Below are positions 39,301 to 52,700 of a stretch of DNA of 64,000 nucleotides, in pieces. How positions within the stretch are numbered: position 1 is the first letter of the stretch; every line of letters starts with the position of its first letter. The stretch covers positions 1,064,001 to 1,128,000 of the forward strand of contig NC_134649.1 of NCBI RefSeq assembly GCF_030463565.1, read 5' to 3'. The notes below the pieces were generated by a model that ran no database searches, was not told the origin of the DNA, and worked only from the letters and a program-made list of their open reading frames with translations. Origin of the DNA: Pelecanus crispus. Taxonomy: Eukaryota > Chordata > Aves > Pelecaniformes > Pelecanidae. The translations under genes were made by a program, and so were the position numbers.

Positions 39301-42300
39301 CCATTCTACGATGAAACCTCCTTAAGCGAATCCAGAACACGTTGCTTCTATAAAAGGCAATGCTGCTTATCATTTTCTATACAGGTATATTAAAACTAGT
39401 TGATCTCCACATTTCGCAAGCTAAGGGAGTGACTGTTGATACAGAGAAATATGGATTAGTGCGTTATTTTTGTATTGTCTTTCCTTAAGGTGGCTTCAAA
39501 ATCTTATCTGTGAGGCCCAGGCTGGGAAGCAGAGAGAAGAAAATGAGAAGGAAATCTGGCTTGTCTTGTTAATGTTAGATTTTGAAAAACCTGAAAGGCA
39601 AGCAAACCTATCTGAAATACAACATCTACGTATATCTTTTGGATAGGCTAATATTAAATGACCAGTAGTTCCGAAGGTAATACATATCCTTGAACAGGCA
39701 TGTTTTGATTTCTCTTTATTGTGATGGGATTGTAAAAAATAACAGCGAGTTTAGAACTGGAATGTGAAAAATATGTGCACGGTGAACAATAAATGCCTCA
39801 ATTTGCCCAGTTCTGAAGCAATTTGTGTGATAAAGTATCACTGATATTTACAGCTCTGCCTTTTCTGAAGAGGAGCAAAATAAATGATGCTGAGAAGATG
39901 ATTTCTAATAAAAGTACCTTTTATTAAATTCAGGAAAGCTACTTTATTGTTGGTCACTTGTCTTCTGCTTTAGATATAATCCGTACTATCCGGGACCCGG
40001 AGAAACCTAATACTTTAGAAGAACTGGAAGTGGTAACGGAAAGCTGTGTTGAAGTGCATGAGATAGGTGAAGATGAGTATCTGGTTATCATCAGGTTTAC
40101 ACCAACAGTACCTCATTGCTCTTTGGCTACTCTCATTGGTAAGATTTCTGTTTCACTAAATCTGTAACAATGGGTGTTAAGTTAGTTTTAGGTTGTCAGA
40201 ATAACATCAGTCTTAGTTAAAATTCAGTGTTGCTTTGCCAGCGGTTTGACCAGGAATTTCATCTTGAGAACCCTACTAGCAATGCAAACAAACAAAAACC
40301 AGAAGAACTGTGGGGACATCCGTCTGTTTTTATCAAGTTAGGGAAACTCTTCAAAGAGCAGCTCTCAAAAATCTACTGGGAGGTGGTACAGAATTCCTTC
40401 TTTATATTTTCCAAATTGTTTTAGTAATGTTAAACTAAAAACTTTGTCAGCTCTTAAATTTAAAAAAAAATGCTAAAACTTTATGACTGTTTCCCTTATC
40501 TTTCCCTTACCTTATGGACTGTTCTCCATTCCCACACATGTACAAAAACTCCACACGTAATCCAAGAATACAAAAAAAATTCTGGACTGTTAGGAGCTTG
40601 AAAGCAATTAAGTTGAATGAGAATCTACACTGGCTTATTTTGCTTTTTTCCTTCCTTATTATTTGTGGTGCGATCACATCTGAAAAATCACATCTGAGAT
40701 CTCTGAAATGATTTGTTTAAATGTACTAAGGTTAGCAACTCTTACCATTATATATCAATACTCAGATTTTCAGTGTATTTTAAGGGAAAGGAAGTCTTTA
40801 ATTTAATGAAGAAGTACCTGTATTTATGCCCACGTAAACCTTTGCAGCTTCATGTAGAAAGTAACGTAGATAGTGAAGCATTAGCATGCCAAAGAGCAAG
40901 AATTCATTTATGGTTTGACCCTGTTAGGAATGTCAGTGGGTTAAGGCTTAAACCCGAGGATCAACGATGTACGTGTCAAATCTTAAACTTCGTGCTAATC
41001 GCGTTCTCAGCGCTTAAATGTCAGCCAGGTCTTTGATGTCCGTTTGATCGTGCAGTTGTTATCGGTATTGTGTGACATCTGGAGCACAGTTCCTCATGCT
41101 GTTGTTACAGGAAAGGGTTATGGTAACTGTTTTAAATAGTTGGGGCGTATGTAAGAATGTAGGCAGTAAGCAGGTATTTTTTTCCAAACTTCCTCATCTG
41201 TATGGAGTGCTGTAAGCTGGTTGTTCTTCCAGGGAGTATTTCCTATTGCTGTTACCGCTGGCTCAGCCTGGGGACAAGCTGGGGCTGCGGTCGGGGTTTG
41301 TCCGTGCGCAGCTCATCGCAGAGCCAGGCCTTGTGGGGAAGCTGCAATGGGCTAGTGGTAGGGGTGTCCCCAAACTTGGATCCCGCTCCCAGAGATGAAC
41401 CACAGCACTCCTCCGCTCAGTCTGTGCGTTAGGCATTAAGCAGTGAAGTTATGAGCTTGAATTGCGACGAAGTCATTGCAGGCTTGTGTTCTTCAAGCAA
41501 TTTACACTGTTTTTTTAACAAATGTTAGAAAACAAAACAAGCATTCTTCTCGGTACTGATGCAGTCACAGTGACAGCTGGGAAGCTCTATGAAAAACATA
41601 GAAGAAAGCTGGAAATGGAGGGATTTGGCTGTATTTAGTGTTCCTAGGAGGTGTTTTAGAGACCAGAGACCTCCTAAGCTTGCAAGGCAGGTATGAGCTT
41701 AACTGAGAAGGCACGGCCAAAGGGTCAAGCTACAAATTATTTAGTCTCCTCTGTGGCTTGTGCTGCTCCGAATACAAAAGAAGGTTGCCAGTTATACCGG
41801 TGTGTTTTGATTGTTAAATATGGATTCTCTGAAAATGCATCTCCAACCTTGATTTTTACTAGAAAATCTCTTATCTGTTTTGTTTAAACAGGCCTTTGTT
41901 TAAGAATAAAACTTCAGAGATGTTTGCCTTTTAGACATAAGGTAAAGTATCTGTTCTGGAACTTCGGTTAAACTACGTGAGTGTGTGCCAAGTTCTCTTT
42001 GAAAGAGTGCGTGCTGCAGGATCGAGTGGACCAGCCCTCTGCGAGTGAGCCCTGAGAGCCAGAGAATGCTCTCTCATCAGTTAGAAACCAGTTAAGGGAG
42101 TTCCTCTACTTTATGTATGCATCATCTAGGAAGTCAAAACTTCAGAACAGGTTCATTAGAGTTTAGAAGAACTGCAGAATTCAAAACTGGAACTGCATTG
42201 GGGCCTGACCCTGGTCCATATACTGTCCCTAACAGGGCCAGCCCTGGCTGTGCTGCTGGGGTGTAAGAAAGTAGATAGGAAACGGGGGGTTAATATATCC

Positions 42301-44575
42301 TTAAAGAAAGCTGTTTGGGTCTTAGCTGGAAGTAAGAGTAGACCTTTAATGACAAATTTAGTCTTTTATAGACCTATTGAAACTTGCCTGAAATAATTTA
42401 AAGCATAAATTCATTAGCTTAGGATTTCTGGTGTTGATTTTTTTTTTTGTTGTTGTTGGGTTTTTTGGTTTTATAGTTGCTAGCTTCATCTTTCCAGTTA
42501 AACAGTGTAAAGTGAGACTTGCATTTCTAGAAAATTAGGTAGACGGTGATTTGTTATGCTGGACACATGGTAACAAATAGGTTTAGCTTCAGTGAGGTAA
42601 GACAAAAGGCATAGGATTTGTTTACTTGCTTTCCCTTTGGGATGTCAGTTTTATGAGATCTCCCTGCAGCTCAACATGTGTGAGGGCTTTTGTTGTTGTT
42701 GTTTTTCCCAGGCCTGTTACATGCATTAAGGTGATTTAGGTCTGGTTCAATTCTAGTCTTATAATCTGTTCCCATGCAGGAAATAGATACTGCATTACAC
42801 TACCATTTTCAAATAGAACATCTGTGATTCTCATCATTGAGCGAAACTTATTAGGAATATCTCAGTAGGAATCTCTTCCCAAGGATGTCTTTTCAAGAGT
42901 GCTTAGCCTGTGAAAGTGACACTTGCAATTCTGCTGGCTTTTAAACAAATTGTTTCAGAACTGTGGCCTGCAGAGAACTTGTTGGGGAAGTAGTGCCAAT
43001 TCTCCACTCTGTTTCCAGTAGCCTAACTGCAATTACATTTTCACGAGAGCAGTTGGTATTAGTGAGGAATGAATGCCTCCACAGTTTTGAAGAAAGATTA
43101 CTGGGGCCTCTGAAATGGGGGGGGAGGTTGTCTTGTGATGGTGCCGCAGGGAAGTCTAAGATCAGCTCTTGCAATTGATCCCTTTTCGTTGTCTGTGAAC
43201 ATTTTTAAAAGTATGAATTGCATGCGTTGTATGTGTATTATACAACTTTTTTTCTTCCAGTAATGAATATGTTTGACTGTTGATGTATGCATCTAACATT
43301 AATGATCTCTCCTCTAGCTGGAAATCTACATATCTGAAGGTACACATTCCACTGAAGAAGACAGTAAGTAGAGCTTATGAATGAGCGCAGCTTTACACTG
43401 TGTGTTTGCGTTCTTTTGAGAAGTCCTTTTCTTCCCCCACCTTGCTATCCTTTCCAGAAATGAATACACTGTTAAAGCTTGAACATGAAACATGTAGTTG
43501 AGGCTGCTTCAGAAGCTGTATCGGTACTGTGAACATATGCTTCTTGTTTTGGGTTTTTTAAGCAAAAAAACCCCCACAGTTCTTGCAGGTGTTGAGTTGT
43601 GTTTATAACAAAAGAAGTTGCTACTGTGCTGCTGAATAATTAACGTGAAGAACTTCCTGACTGGTTGATCTTGCTATCTTAGCATCATCATAATAAAAAT
43701 TTGTGTTTCTCGTCAGTCAGTGATGACTGACATCTCAGTCAATGTTTAAAGTAAACCTTGCAGGACATCAAAGTTCTTTCAGAGCTATAGCCAATCACTG
43801 GCTTAAGCAGCTGTTAAAGCCCTTGTCCAGGCAATGTCCCACGCATTTTGTTCTCAAGCATTAGATATCTTTGTATGGGGAAAATCGTTTCTTTTGATTA
43901 AATGAATAGAAATTGAACCTGGAGAACTTGGACCACTAATTTGTCACAAATTTCACGCTTGATTTCAAGACGTGTCATTAGTGCATCTTGATTCTTTTCC
44001 TAAACTGGAAGAGTAACAAAAGGGTTTGGTTTCTGGTGGTTGTTTTTTTGTGACTGAGCTTTCATTTCCTTTGTTCCCAAATTCCTATTAATCCTCTGTC
44101 CTTTGACTGCTGGCTCTTGAGCACCCTCATATTCTTCTTGTCTTGTTGTCCTTCTATTGTGTCTGGCACGACCTTAGTCTAGGCCATGCAACTTAAATGT
44201 CTGCCTGTAGAGTGCTTTACCGGCTATTGTACAAATTTCAGTTTGGGATGTTCTGCAAATAATATCTTCCACCTAAAAAGAAAATTGAAAAGAAAGTTGA
44301 CACAATGTACCGTTACTGTACAGCAGCATTTTCTCAGTCTTTGAGCTGGCCGTTCACTAGCTTTGGGAAACCTTCGCTGCAGTATGATATCTAGCATTTG
44401 TCGTGTTACTGGTGCAGTATGTGTAAAGTACCACTGCAAACTGCTTCTGACTTCACTTTTCATGTGACGTTTTGCAGTCAACAAGCAAATCAATGACAAA
44501 GAGAGAGTAGCGGCTGCGATGGAGAATCCAAACTTGCGTGAAATTGTGGAGCAGTGTGTTACAGAGCCTGACTAG
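36279..44575 (+). CDS. CIAO2A: CIAO2A (FAM96A), cytosolic iron-sulphur assembly component 2A
   Basis: MIP18-family protein (DUF59 fold) that binds CIAO1 and delivers Fe-S clusters, notably to IRP1 (family knowledge). Coding exons: 36279-36405, 39974-40138, 41892-41941, 43318-43363, 44478-44575. All introns are GT-AG and all junctions keep frame. The product has 161 residues, against 160 in human as I recall. Signatures are [20 protein letters not shown] (residues 38-57), the [12 protein letters not shown] loop holding the family's conserved reactive cysteine (Cys91), [20 protein letters not shown] (114-133) and [12 protein letters not shown] (146-157), ending EPD-stop. Residues 1-32 are basic with no acidic residue and resemble a targeting leader; Met33 (36375, GCCATGG context) could be a second start. 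The gene is complete and divergent from SPG11. Confidence 0.98.
37721..37780 (+). mobile_element. CR1 LINE 3' end fragment
   Basis: TTGGACTAGGTGATTGGTGT, then AGGTCTCTTCCAACTGAAC and TTCTATTCTTATGG match the 3' terminus of avian CR1 elements (GATGATCTTAAAGGTCTTTTCCAACC...ATTCTATGATTCTATG). A 5'-truncated tail in CIAO2A intron 1. Confidence 0.7.
38176..38280 (+). mobile_element. Possible second MIR-like remnant
   Basis: ATGTAGACAGAGAAACAGAGGC, a stretch resembling ATTCAAGCAATTGTC, and GGAACAGGGCTAAGTTCT roughly follow the MIR consensus order, more diverged than the copy at 21.6 kb. Weak call. Confidence 0.35.
38464..39243 (+). other. Unexplained 259-codon ORF inside CIAO2A intron 1
   Basis: I do not recognise this frame. 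It starts with ATG at 38464, on the CIAO2A strand. The middle has two hydrophobic stretches that could pass for membrane segments (around [16 protein letters not shown] and [19 protein letters not shown]), with a third near the C-terminus (LLPFLLCYI). The C-terminal part is less hydrophobic and ends at a TGA. There is no visible promoter, no splice context and no family motif. The surrounding intron is of intermediate GC, so an open frame of this length is unusual but possible by chance. Chance is the most likely explanation. Confidence 0.2.
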
Positions 44576-44945
44576 TAGCTGTAATACCCACAGAGTTATC
44601 ATTTTTATACATTTCTTAAAATAAAAGAAGAAAATAATAATAATCAAGGCCTTGAGCTTAATACTTGAGTTCTTTTTATCGTCCACATATTTTTTAAAAG
44701 AAATTGTTTATAAGATAGATTTAAATTATGATTAATTAGTCTCTAAAATAAAGTGAAGTGTATAGTGTTAAAAGTTTGTAATTTCTGGTGTCCAGAGAAG
44801 TATTTTATGATTAAGAACAAAACAACACCTATGTACTGCCTTCTGATAGACATTGTGATATAAATTCAGTTTTGCAAGGTAAATTTCTACGTTGTTTCAA
44901 TCATTGCACTGTAAAAATAAAACAGATTCTTGTACTGAAGTGCTG
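44576..44945 (+). terminator. CIAO2A: CIAO2A 3' UTR with three polyadenylation signals
   Basis: AATAAA hexamers occur at 44620-44625, 44747-44752 and 44916-44921, the last followed by a T/GT-rich stretch from about 44940 that suits a downstream element. This suggests 3' UTR isoforms of roughly 70, 200 and 360 nt. Which site is used cannot be told from sequence alone. Confidence 0.7.
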
Positions 44946-47230
44946 CTTTGTGAGTTCAGAAATTTTCTTTGTTTTTTTTCCTTTAAGCTTAGGTTTAGAT
45001 TTCTGTTAGAGAAGGAAACATTTCATTCAACTTCTTCGTTGTTGATAAACACCTTAAAGCTGAAATGAATTCAGAAAAAGAATTTGGAACCAAGGGACTG
45101 GACTAGAACAAGGTAGATTTTTACTGGGACGCTAATCCTGCTAAATATTTGCTTTTTTCCTCTGTAAGTACATGTTTCTGACTCTGCAGGCTTTGCTTTA
45201 TAATTATCCTGGGGGTAAAGTTTTCCTGTGGACGAGGTCTTGCCAGTTTGATCCTGCTTTTTCTTATGACTTACCCGCAGCGTGGAAGGTGAGAGAATTC
45301 CACAGCCCTTCATCCCTGTGATTCCCACTGCCCTGCTTCTTTTTGCTGCTCCCTCACTCATCTCATCTGGGGCGTCCGTAATGTTGCCGGCTGCCGCACG
45401 TTTCCGCGCTGCAGAAGTTCCCTAGGGTTAGTGTCCATTGCAGCTGTGGATTTGACTGTAGATTTACCTTTCCCTGAAGAATTGGGCAGATATTGCTCGC
45501 TCAGCTGTCCTTCTCCCAGGGGAAGGGATATTCGGTATCTGCCACGCAGCCACAGGAGGGCCTCAGCGGTAAATATACGTGCGGGGAGAAAGGCTGTGCC
45601 ACCCATCTCATGCCCCGTGGCGCCTGACAAACTTCGGGTGTCCCAGGGGTGTCTTATCTGGTCGATGCGTAGCAATTATCCCCTGTTAGGGGAGATTTAG
45701 GGAGCCGTTCCTCGGTGGAACAGTGATCACTCTAGTGGGCTTGTATTTGGTTAAACGGTGAGAAATCCGTGGAGTTCAGTGCAAACATCTGCTGGGATTT
45801 CAGGGATTTGTAACCATTTTAATAATAAGCCACATAAAGCTTTCCTGAAGGCACGCAATGACTGAATGGACTCCAGCTAGGCTAGGCGTTATAAACAGTG
45901 GGGGAAATTTTTCCCTTTGTAAAACAGTATACTGGCACATCACAGCTGTGCCAACAAGAGCTCGTAATTCTCCCTACTTTCAGTGCCAAAGTTACCTTAG
46001 AAAAAGGGAGGAGTGGGTGGGATGGGGAGAACAGTCCCCTTTTTCCATAGCTTACTGCACATCTGCAGAACTGTCAGTTCTAGCGTATGTGTGGCAAATT
46101 ACTTTCTTGACTTCAGTTACTCAGCTTCAATTAAATTTTACTTAAATTTCAGAAGCCTTTGTGCCCTCATTGCTCACCCTGAATTTAGCTTGAGGGAAGT
46201 AGGTATGTCCTGAAGCAGCACTTTCTATGGATGCTTCTGTAAAGTGTAATTAGACGTAAGCTTAAATGTGGGACACTGCTATGGCCACTACCTCAGGCAT
46301 TCAGCAGAATGCGAAGGAAATCGGCTAATTGATGTTTGCATGGGAAATTAAAAATTTGGTACTGTTTCCAAAAATAAAGAAAGAACCCATGGACCATGGT
46401 TGGTTTTTTTTTTTTTTTAAATCCTACTTTGGGCAAAACCTAAAATCTGTATATTTAGACTCCTGCTGGAATGGTCTGTTGTGAAGTATCCTAAAAGGTC
46501 CTTTTTGCAAGGTTTTCTCTTGGGGTTTTTTGTTTCTTTGTTTGGGTTTTTTGTTTGGTTTAGGGTTAGGTTTTTTTCAGCTGGGAAGACTCATTAAATG
46601 GTTACTACTTCTGTAAAATAATTTCTTTTCTATGAAAAGCAGGTGGAGATGTTTTCCAGTTTTGCTGTGCCATGCCATTAAAACAGAAGTATAGGACAAG
46701 AGCAATGTTTTTCTTCCCCACTGTTTACTCTTTAATAAACTGGTTAGATGGTAACCATTGCAAACTGTAGTTTCAGTAAATGCAATTAGCAGTTCAGCTC
46801 AATATAAAGGATTTATTCTGTGTAGTTACTTGTCATCAGCAGCCCAGCACTTCTAATACAACTCTTCTTCCAAAAACTTTTGAATTGCTAAATCGTGGTG
46901 TACTGTGACGCTTGCACTGTTCCTTGCAACTTCTGGTTTCGTTTATTGCTCCATAAGATTTGCTGTCATGCATCGTATCCAAAATGGCTTCAAGGCAATG
47001 TCTGCACAAAGTCAGTTTAAGAGAGTAATACTTCATATAGAAGAGTGTCTATTTCCATATGAAAATTCTATTAAGTAGACGCAATCTGTCATTTTTTTTT
47101 CCTTTTCTAAAGGATAAAAACGAAAGCAAAGTATTTCTTAGCTGTTAAGGGTTTCTGGAGAGAAGGCAATGAGCAGAGCTAGAAATGTTTTGGAAGTGTT
47201 CTCCCACGAGGGGGAGCGTTGAGAAAAGAC
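44946..47230. other. Intergenic, no gene seen
   Basis: Short open frames only, with no splice-consistent coding signal. Contains a T/G-rich run (about 46510-46580, TTTGGGTTTTTT-type) common in avian non-coding DNA, and a poly(T) run near 46408. Confidence 0.6.
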
Positions 47231-47690
47231 CACAGAATCACGGAACGGTTTGGGTTGGAAGGGACCTTCAAAGATCCAAGCCCCTGCCAGGGACAAAGCC
47301 CCATCCAACCTGGCCTCGAACGCTTCCAGGGATGGAGCATCCACAAACAACTTCTCTGGGCAACCTCTGCCAGTGTCTCACCAGCCTTGTGGGAAAGAAT
47401 TTCTTCCTTATAGCAAATCGAAGTCTCCCCTCTTTCAGTTTGAAACTGTTACCCCTGGTCCTATCACTTCAGGCCCTGGTAAAGTCTCTCTCCACCTTTC
47501 TCACAAGCCGCCTTTGCGTATTGCCAGGTCTCCTGGCGCCGTCTCTCTGCAGGCTGAACAGCCCCAGCTCTCAGCCGCTCCCCATAGGAGCGCTGGCCCA
47601 GCCCTTGGATCATTTCCGTGGCCCTCCTCCGGACCTGCTCTCTCTGTTCAGGAGCTTTCAAAGAACCTGTGCTCCAGTTCCTCCTTTTTA
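47231..47690 (-). mobile_element. CR1 LINE 3' region, about 460 bp
   Basis: The plus-strand start, CACAGAATCACGGAACGGTT followed by TGGGTTGGAAGGGACCTTC, is the reverse complement of the classic CR1 3' terminus, so the element lies on the minus strand. Further in are typical CR1 stretches, including the part that reads RRATEMIQGLGQRSYGERL on the minus strand. 5'-truncated, as usual. The open frames across it are fragments of this element, not genes. Confidence 0.93.
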
Positions 47691-49557
47691 TTTTCCCTTT
47701 TTTGTTCCTTAAAATCAATTCTTTTTGCCTCCAAGGGGAGCCTAATGCACCCACCAGCAGCAAACCCAGGGCTGTATCGCGGGTCCTGCCCGGTGCCGGC
47801 GCAGGGGATGGCTGAGAGCACGCAGGGCTCTGGCGAGGGTCACCACAGCTCCAAGGCTGCTGTTTGCTGGTTGTCTTTGCTTTTTGTGGGCTGTTTAATA
47901 ATGGTCCAAGATGTAGATATATGGGGGCAAAGATAATTTTCTTTATCAGAGTTCCAGGTTACCCTGGGTTGAAGCTGCCATTAGGAACTGGGGAGTTGTC
48001 CCTCGGAGCCATCTCTTTATCTTCTAGCTCCACGTTTCACATCTTTTGCCTTTAAGCAGAAACTTTCTCAGAAAACTTTCATTCCTTGAGGAAACTTGTT
48101 ACCACCAGAATTCCAAAATAGCACTTAGGTGCCTTTTTTCTCTGTCTCCTGCCATACCAAGACTCCCAGGTTTGATCTTTCATGCGGATATTCTGGGAAC
48201 TAGATGGAAGAGGTCAGTTTTCAAGTGCAAGACTCAAGCAAAGAAGAAAAACCCTAAACCCTCTTACGCATTTGTAGCAAGAGGTGTATTGAAGAATGCT
48301 AAATTTGAAGACAGATCTGGATTTGCATCGCCCAAATCTTAGAGTGGTTCTGCCTGTGGTTCAGCGTGCTGCAGGTGTAAATTGCGCTCCAGAAGTGCAT
48401 TTTAAGTATAAAAGTGAAATGCCTCTGATGTTGGGAGTGGGTTGGATGTGAGGGTCTCCTCCCACCACTGTTCTTTGGGTGGGTTTGATGAAATCTCTGT
48501 GGCAAAGCGACTTGTATCAAAGTGCTGGGGATTGACAAGAGAAATTTTGATTAGTTAATCTAACCAAGCCTTTTTTTAATCTTTCTGATATTTTTAAGCA
48601 TTATTTTAAAATATTATAAGGACAAGAAATGTAAACATAACTGTTTGCTTCGGTTGGTATTTACTAGGTATTTACTAGGTATTTACTACTTGTCCTGGGT
48701 GGGTTTTCATGAAAATACTTCCTTAAGCATCATATCAGGATGCCATTTAAAACTGACTGCAGAATCAAAGAATGTCCTGCTGTAGCAGGCCTGCAAACTG
48801 AACGGATTTTCTTTTCCACTTGGTAACAATTTTTTTTCTAAAGCAAGAAAGTGAATATTTTTGTAGCACAATGCAGCATTTTCATGACGCTTCCATGAGC
48901 TGTTGAAGCTTCTTTCTGATGGATCTACTCCCACATAGGAAGCATCAAGAGAAAAATCAGAGAATCTTGTTTTGATTAAATGTTCCTTATGTCAGGCAAG
49001 TGTGCCTTCATGCCGTTGCTGTGTAAGCAGAGGCACTGCTTGTCAGGGCTCATGAAAGGAAGGAAACGGGCAACAGTTTCGGCCGCTTTACGCTGAAACG
49101 AACACGGAGCTTTAATCACAACGCATCTAGGGCCGGCCGCTTCCCCTACTGCCCCCAGAAAATAGGTACAGGAGGGAAATAGCTCTACAGTAATGGTTTT
49201 GCACAGAGTGGGAGGATGAAGAGAGGTTTCGCACTTCCCCACCGGCGCCGGAGCGTGCGGCACCTGCCTCTGCGTCACCCGGCATGGGGCCCTACGCTCC
49301 TCCAAACGCGCTGTGTGAGCTCATTCTCCGATTGGGAACGAGCCCTGACACCTCCTCGCAGGCAGCTCGCCATGCCGCAGGAGAGCAGCGCCGCGCTCGG
49401 CTGTCGCACGTGCACCGACGGCGCTGGGCGTGGGGGCCGCGTCCCATCCCATCCCCGTTTTGCACCGGCGTCATCGCACCGATGTCCATAAAGATCCGTC
49501 TTAGGGCTTCCCTGCAAAATCAGCAGCAGATCCCTGACCGGTCCCTTGAGTACCTAA
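47691..49557. other. Intergenic, no gene seen
   Basis: Mixed composition. The only structure is three 11-bp units (GGTATTTACTA) at about 48657-48689. GC content rises from about 49.1 kb. No recognisable coding exon. Confidence 0.55.
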
Positions 49558-49728
49558 ATCATAGAAGCATAGAATCATCGAATGGTTTAGGTTGGAAAAG
49601 CCCTTTAAGATCATCCAGTCCAACCATCAACCTGCACTACCAAGTCTACTCGAAGCCAATCAAGGGTAGACTAGACTAAACCATGTCCCCAAGTGCCACA
49701 TTTGCCCGTTTTTTGAACACTTCAATAT
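49558..49728 (-). mobile_element. CR1 LINE 3' fragment
   Basis: ATAGAATCATCGAATGGTTT, AGGTTGGAAAAGCCCTTTAA, GATCATCCAGTCCAACCATC and ACCATGTCCCCAAGTGCCAC form the standard CR1 3' end in minus orientation. It belongs to a different CR1 subfamily from the 47.2 kb copy and to the same type as the one at 53.0 kb. Confidence 0.9.
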
Positions 49729-52700
49729 AACAACAGGAAACGGTGTCGCGGTGCCGGAGGGAAAGCCGTAAAGGCATTGCGTGATGGCGGAGGCTCTCGT
49801 TGCTGAGCTGCTGGGAAGGTGCAACTGCTTTTCCTATTCCGTGCTCGACTGTGCCGCAGTCCAGAGACAGCTTTTTGATAGATCAGTTTCCATTTGAAAG
49901 ATATGTCCCGAGGAAGCTTCTGCTAACCTGGTCTCCAAGGGATGAAAGTCCGTGTGCGGGAGGGCTCTGCCGTACCCGTGCGGGTTCGCTGCGGAATGGT
50001 GCCCGTCGGGTGCTTAAAGCCTATTGACCGTGAGCAAAGCCTCCCGCAAAACTCAGCGGGCTTCGGGGGGGGAATTTCTGCTCAAATTACACTAGCTCCG
50101 TTCCAATTTCAGTGTGAGTGTATCCTTGCAACACCGTAAGAAAGACACGAAATACCCTGGGAAAAGGAAAAGGCTTTTCTGGGGGAGGGAAACGGCAATG
50201 ATTTGCTTTATTTCTCTAGAAATTGAATCCCAAGAGGGTTAGCTTTTTCCATTTCCTGATCCGACACAAAAGTGCTCCAAGCCATGCTTTCAGAGCCTCA
50301 ACCTGTTTCAAATAACCTTTAATTTAAACAAACGGCTTCTGGATTGTAATGAGGTGAGCGTGAGATTTGCACGCAACAGGCGGAGGGCAGCAGGTGACGC
50401 TTTGCTGCGCTGCATCTCTCTGCATGCAGGCACTTGGAACCCGTCCGGAGCCCCCAGCCCCCACGCTAGAGATGGCTAAAATATTTTTAAATGCCAATAT
50501 AGAACTGCAGAGCATTATTTCTCCGGCAGCAGTGTTGGTTTCAGCTGCTTCGGACATCCCCGAAGCTGCCGGCCCCGCAGGCTCGTTGCCTCTGGATGAG
50601 TCCAGCAAAGCCTTACAGCTTCCCTGAGGGATGGATTTGGGTTCCAGGAGTTTTGCATAAAAGCGGGAACCAGCTTGTGTTTCAGTTGCAACCGCTAACT
50701 CCTGCTTAGGAGGTGATTGACGGAGCTGGTGAGTGGCTTTTTAAAACCAGCGTTACTGTTGTAGGACAAAACTCCCGGCCGGAGGAGGTCCTCAGCTCTG
50801 AAGAGCCAGTGGTTTGCGAAGCGTTAGGCAGGGGAGTTTGCTGGTGTTAGTGGCACCCGGATAAAGCGAACAGCGGGGCGGCTGCGGCTCGTTTGGCTGC
50901 TTGAGAGGCGCAGGTCTATTTCAAAGTACTGAACTCACTACAACGGATTTTTTCCAGATTATGTTTTGCTTGACGGATGAGCAAAAGACACAATTTTCTA
51001 GAAATACCGTATAGCTGAGGTCTAACCAGGCCAGCAAACGTTAGCTGTGGCAAAACACAATTGCAAAGCTCCACTGTCGTTTTTGGTAACAGCGTTGCTG
51101 CATGCTGCCAGGGTTTCACGCTCGCCAGCTCGGACTTGTGTTACTGCCCGTGCACGTGCCTCAGGCAGCTGCCCGGAGCTACCCGGGACCCGCCGAAAGC
51201 CAGGCACGGGAGCAAGAGCTCCTGGTGCTGGCAGAAGTTGAAGCAACGAGTTATTCTAACCCAGGCCTTAGGAAACATTTGCTTAAGTAATGCATTTGCA
51301 GTGGACCAAAAGTGAGAAGAATCCCATCTAGCGAGAACTGGAGAGGATGCAGGCAGGAGTTGCCCCGTGCCTATCAGACCTGGAGAGCTTCCAGAGGAGG
51401 ACTTTATCAGAAAAGAACCATGTCCTCGGGTCGGGGGTGGGGGGGGAAGCAATGCAGGAAAAGCAAACTTGTTTTTTTAACTTAGAACTAGATTTAAGGC
51501 ACCTCCTGCCACTTCCCTCTCTCACAGGAGGAAAAAGCATCCCTGCACAGAGGCTGTTTCACTGCGCAGGCAGCTTGGCTGACGCTGGATCTGAGGGCAG
51601 GAACCGGTGTGCACCGCTGCGGCGGCACAGCGGGGGCACGCGTCCTGCGTCATAACCTCGCTGTCTTGAAGAGGTTCCTGCAGGCAGAGGAATACCCACG
51701 GGGACGTGTTCCAGCAGCCTGCGAGCGTGAGCTGGCATTATCCGCCAGCTGTTTTCATGGAACTTGCTTTTTTTTTTTTTTGCTTTCCAGCAAGCGGGGG
51801 GGGTTTGATGTTTTCATTTCAGAATGCAGATATCTGCTGGGAGCAATGAGGTTTTGTGAAATACTGCGACCGTGAGATATGCAGCTCCTCTTCTTAGATG
51901 AGTTGCCTGGAAATTGGCTGGGTGCCTGCGTACAGCCTCAGGTTGCACCACCGAAAAGTTAGCAGGATTCGGGGGGTTCGGCGGTTCTTCTGAGATGTCT
52001 ACTTAAAACCCCAAAACCTTAAAGACAGATTCTATTCTAGATTTGACTTTTTGAAAAATAAATACAGAAAAAAATCCTCCTTTGCAAGTGAAAATGAAGT
52101 TCATTGCTCTTTGCTGACATAGCCTGATTCTGCCTTTTGCATCTTTTTTGTCCAGCCTCATTGAGAGCAGCGGTGACGCAAACTGGGTTAAGCTGGAGCA
52201 AATGGGCCTTCTGCGAAACACCCAGAGGAAGGCGTTCCCGCCTCGGCCAAGAGCTTTGCCCTTGGTGGACAGGGAGTAGGATGCTTGGATGACCCCGGGA
52301 GGACTTTCCCTGTTTCTGCAGTGTGTTGCCATCACTAGCACGGAGGGCTTTGCGCTGGAGCGCGGAGGCTAACGTTCCTCTTCAGTGCGGCGATTCAGCA
52401 AAATGGCCCTGACCTCCAGAGCAGGTCTCTGAAACCAGGAATAGTCCCAGTTCCTCGGGGAATGGGTCAGTGCTGGGGGGACTGGGAGGTGGCTCCCCAG
52501 GGCTGGGCTCCAGCAGCTCAGGCGGCAGCTCCAGAGCCGCTGCATTTTTCCGCAATTCCCTATTAAATTGGGGTTGGGAGCCTTGTTCGTCCCTGTCGCT
52601 GCTGCCATGCTGACCGGGGTGGGCAGAGGCTTTGCCGTGCTCCCACCACAGCCACAGGGATTCGGGATCACCGCATCGGTGAAGCCGTACCGCGCGGCGG

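Larger units (their letters stand above)
36406..39973 (+). other. CIAO2A: CIAO2A intron 1 (3.6 kb)
   Basis: The first 500 bp still belong to the CpG island. The rest is moderately AT-rich and holds a short CR1 tail (37721-37780), a possible MIR remnant (38176-38280) and an unexplained 259-codon open frame (38464-39243). No conserved exon was recognised. Confidence 0.8.

Noticed and set aside
46556-46572. Telomere-like TTAGGGTTAGG
   Set aside because: Less than two full units inside a T/G-rich run; not an interstitial telomere array.
47185-47936. Plus-strand frames of 175 and 228 codons
   Set aside because: They run through the CR1 fragment on the opposite strand to its own coding direction.
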